Shown here: one piece after another, positions 14,986-15,172 of the stretch | How positions within the stretch are numbered: position 1 is the stretch's first letter | Layout: each line of letters opens with the position of its first letter | Assembly: GCA_018668195.1 (NCBI GenBank) | Contig: JABITU010000156.1 | Coordinates: 1-15,172 of the forward strand | DNA length: 15,172 bases | Reading direction: 5' to 3' | Source: Tateyamaria sp. | GTDB taxonomy: Bacteria; Pseudomonadota; Alphaproteobacteria; Rhodobacterales; Rhodobacteraceae | Notes under the pieces: model-generated | What the model was told of the DNA's origin: nothing | The model's input: only the letters and a program-made list of their open reading frames with translations | Databases searched by the model: none | Made by a program: the position numbers and the translations under genes

Positions 14986-15172
14986 TTAGCGCATTACGAA
15001 CGGATTGCTCATTGGTGCGTCAGAGGTATTAATCCATGTTGTTTTGGTGCGGGTGTAATCCAAAATTGCTTCGGCCCCAGCCTCGCGGCCATAGCCTGAT
15101 TGGTTAAAACCACCAAATGGCGCAATCGGAGAAATGGCGCGATAGGTATTGACCCATGTGATCCCGGACCGG
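14986..15172 (-). CDS. Aldehyde dehydrogenase, C-terminal part
   Basis: A minus-strand frame enters from the right edge and stops at TAA (14986-14988), giving 61 complete codons. It contains TWVNTYRAISPIAPFGGFNQ and SGYGREAGAEAILDYTRTK, matching the aldehyde dehydrogenase superfamily C-terminus with its WVN and PFGGFKQSGxGRE motifs. The catalytic cysteine and glutamate lie outside the window, so the substrate cannot be judged. It ends in NPFVMR, slightly extended beyond the ALDH core. Confidence 0.93.
   Translation of the reverse strand, partial: RSGITWVNTYRAISPIAPFGGFNQSGYGREAGAEAILDYTRTKTTWINTSDAPMSNPFVMR

Overview
The window looks like a chromosomal segment from an alphaproteobacterium of the Rhodobacterales (Roseobacter group). 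I infer this from the protein families, the gene orders (trxB divergent from an Lrp/AsnC gene; an lgt-midA-pgeF operon divergent from ubiK) and the moderate GC content (judged by eye). I see no phage, plasmid, CRISPR, rRNA or tRNA gene. Most of the DNA is compact housekeeping gene content. No wholly new multi-gene system is evident; the unusual items are small or within single proteins.

Layout. The left edge (1-66, minus) holds the first codons of a probable small winged-helix regulator, with an 11-bp perfect palindrome upstream of it. Next on the minus strand is a six-helix membrane / [2Fe-2S] / class III cyclase fusion that matches the redox-sensing adenylate cyclase CyaC, then thioredoxin reductase (trxB). 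An Lrp/AsnC regulator diverges from trxB, with a palindrome beside a good -10 box. A roughly 520-bp stretch without a convincing gene follows. Then comes the minus-strand operon lgt-midA-pgeF, whose genes overlap by 4 bp, with ubiK divergent from it and closed by a clear intrinsic terminator.

From 7.7 to 10.3 kb a plus-strand run encodes a YbjN-family protein, ProC, a CsaA-type tRNA-binding protein and a D-2-hydroxyacid dehydrogenase; the last three overlap. Thymidine kinase (tdk) converges on this run across a repeat-rich gap. After it come a non-housekeeping type ketoacyl-ACP synthase III (minus), a divergent pyridoxal-phosphate lyase of the diaminopropionate ammonia-lyase group, a doubtful 71-codon ORF and an Asp/Glu racemase superfamily protein. 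The right edge is the C-terminus of an aldehyde dehydrogenase (minus).

How parts may work together. Several genes touch quinone or redox physiology: CyaC reads the quinone pool, UbiK helps make ubiquinone, MidA-type enzymes assist complex I and TrxB supplies thiol reductant. Nothing in the sequence shows that they are co-regulated. The lyase and racemase suggest amino-acid catabolism. Two diverged copies of a palindromic intergenic repeat lie about 4.5 kb apart, at 10351-10580 and 14824-14942. One carries an extra segment of about 100 bp bounded by inverted repeats and a possible TTA duplication, the most distinctive non-coding feature here.
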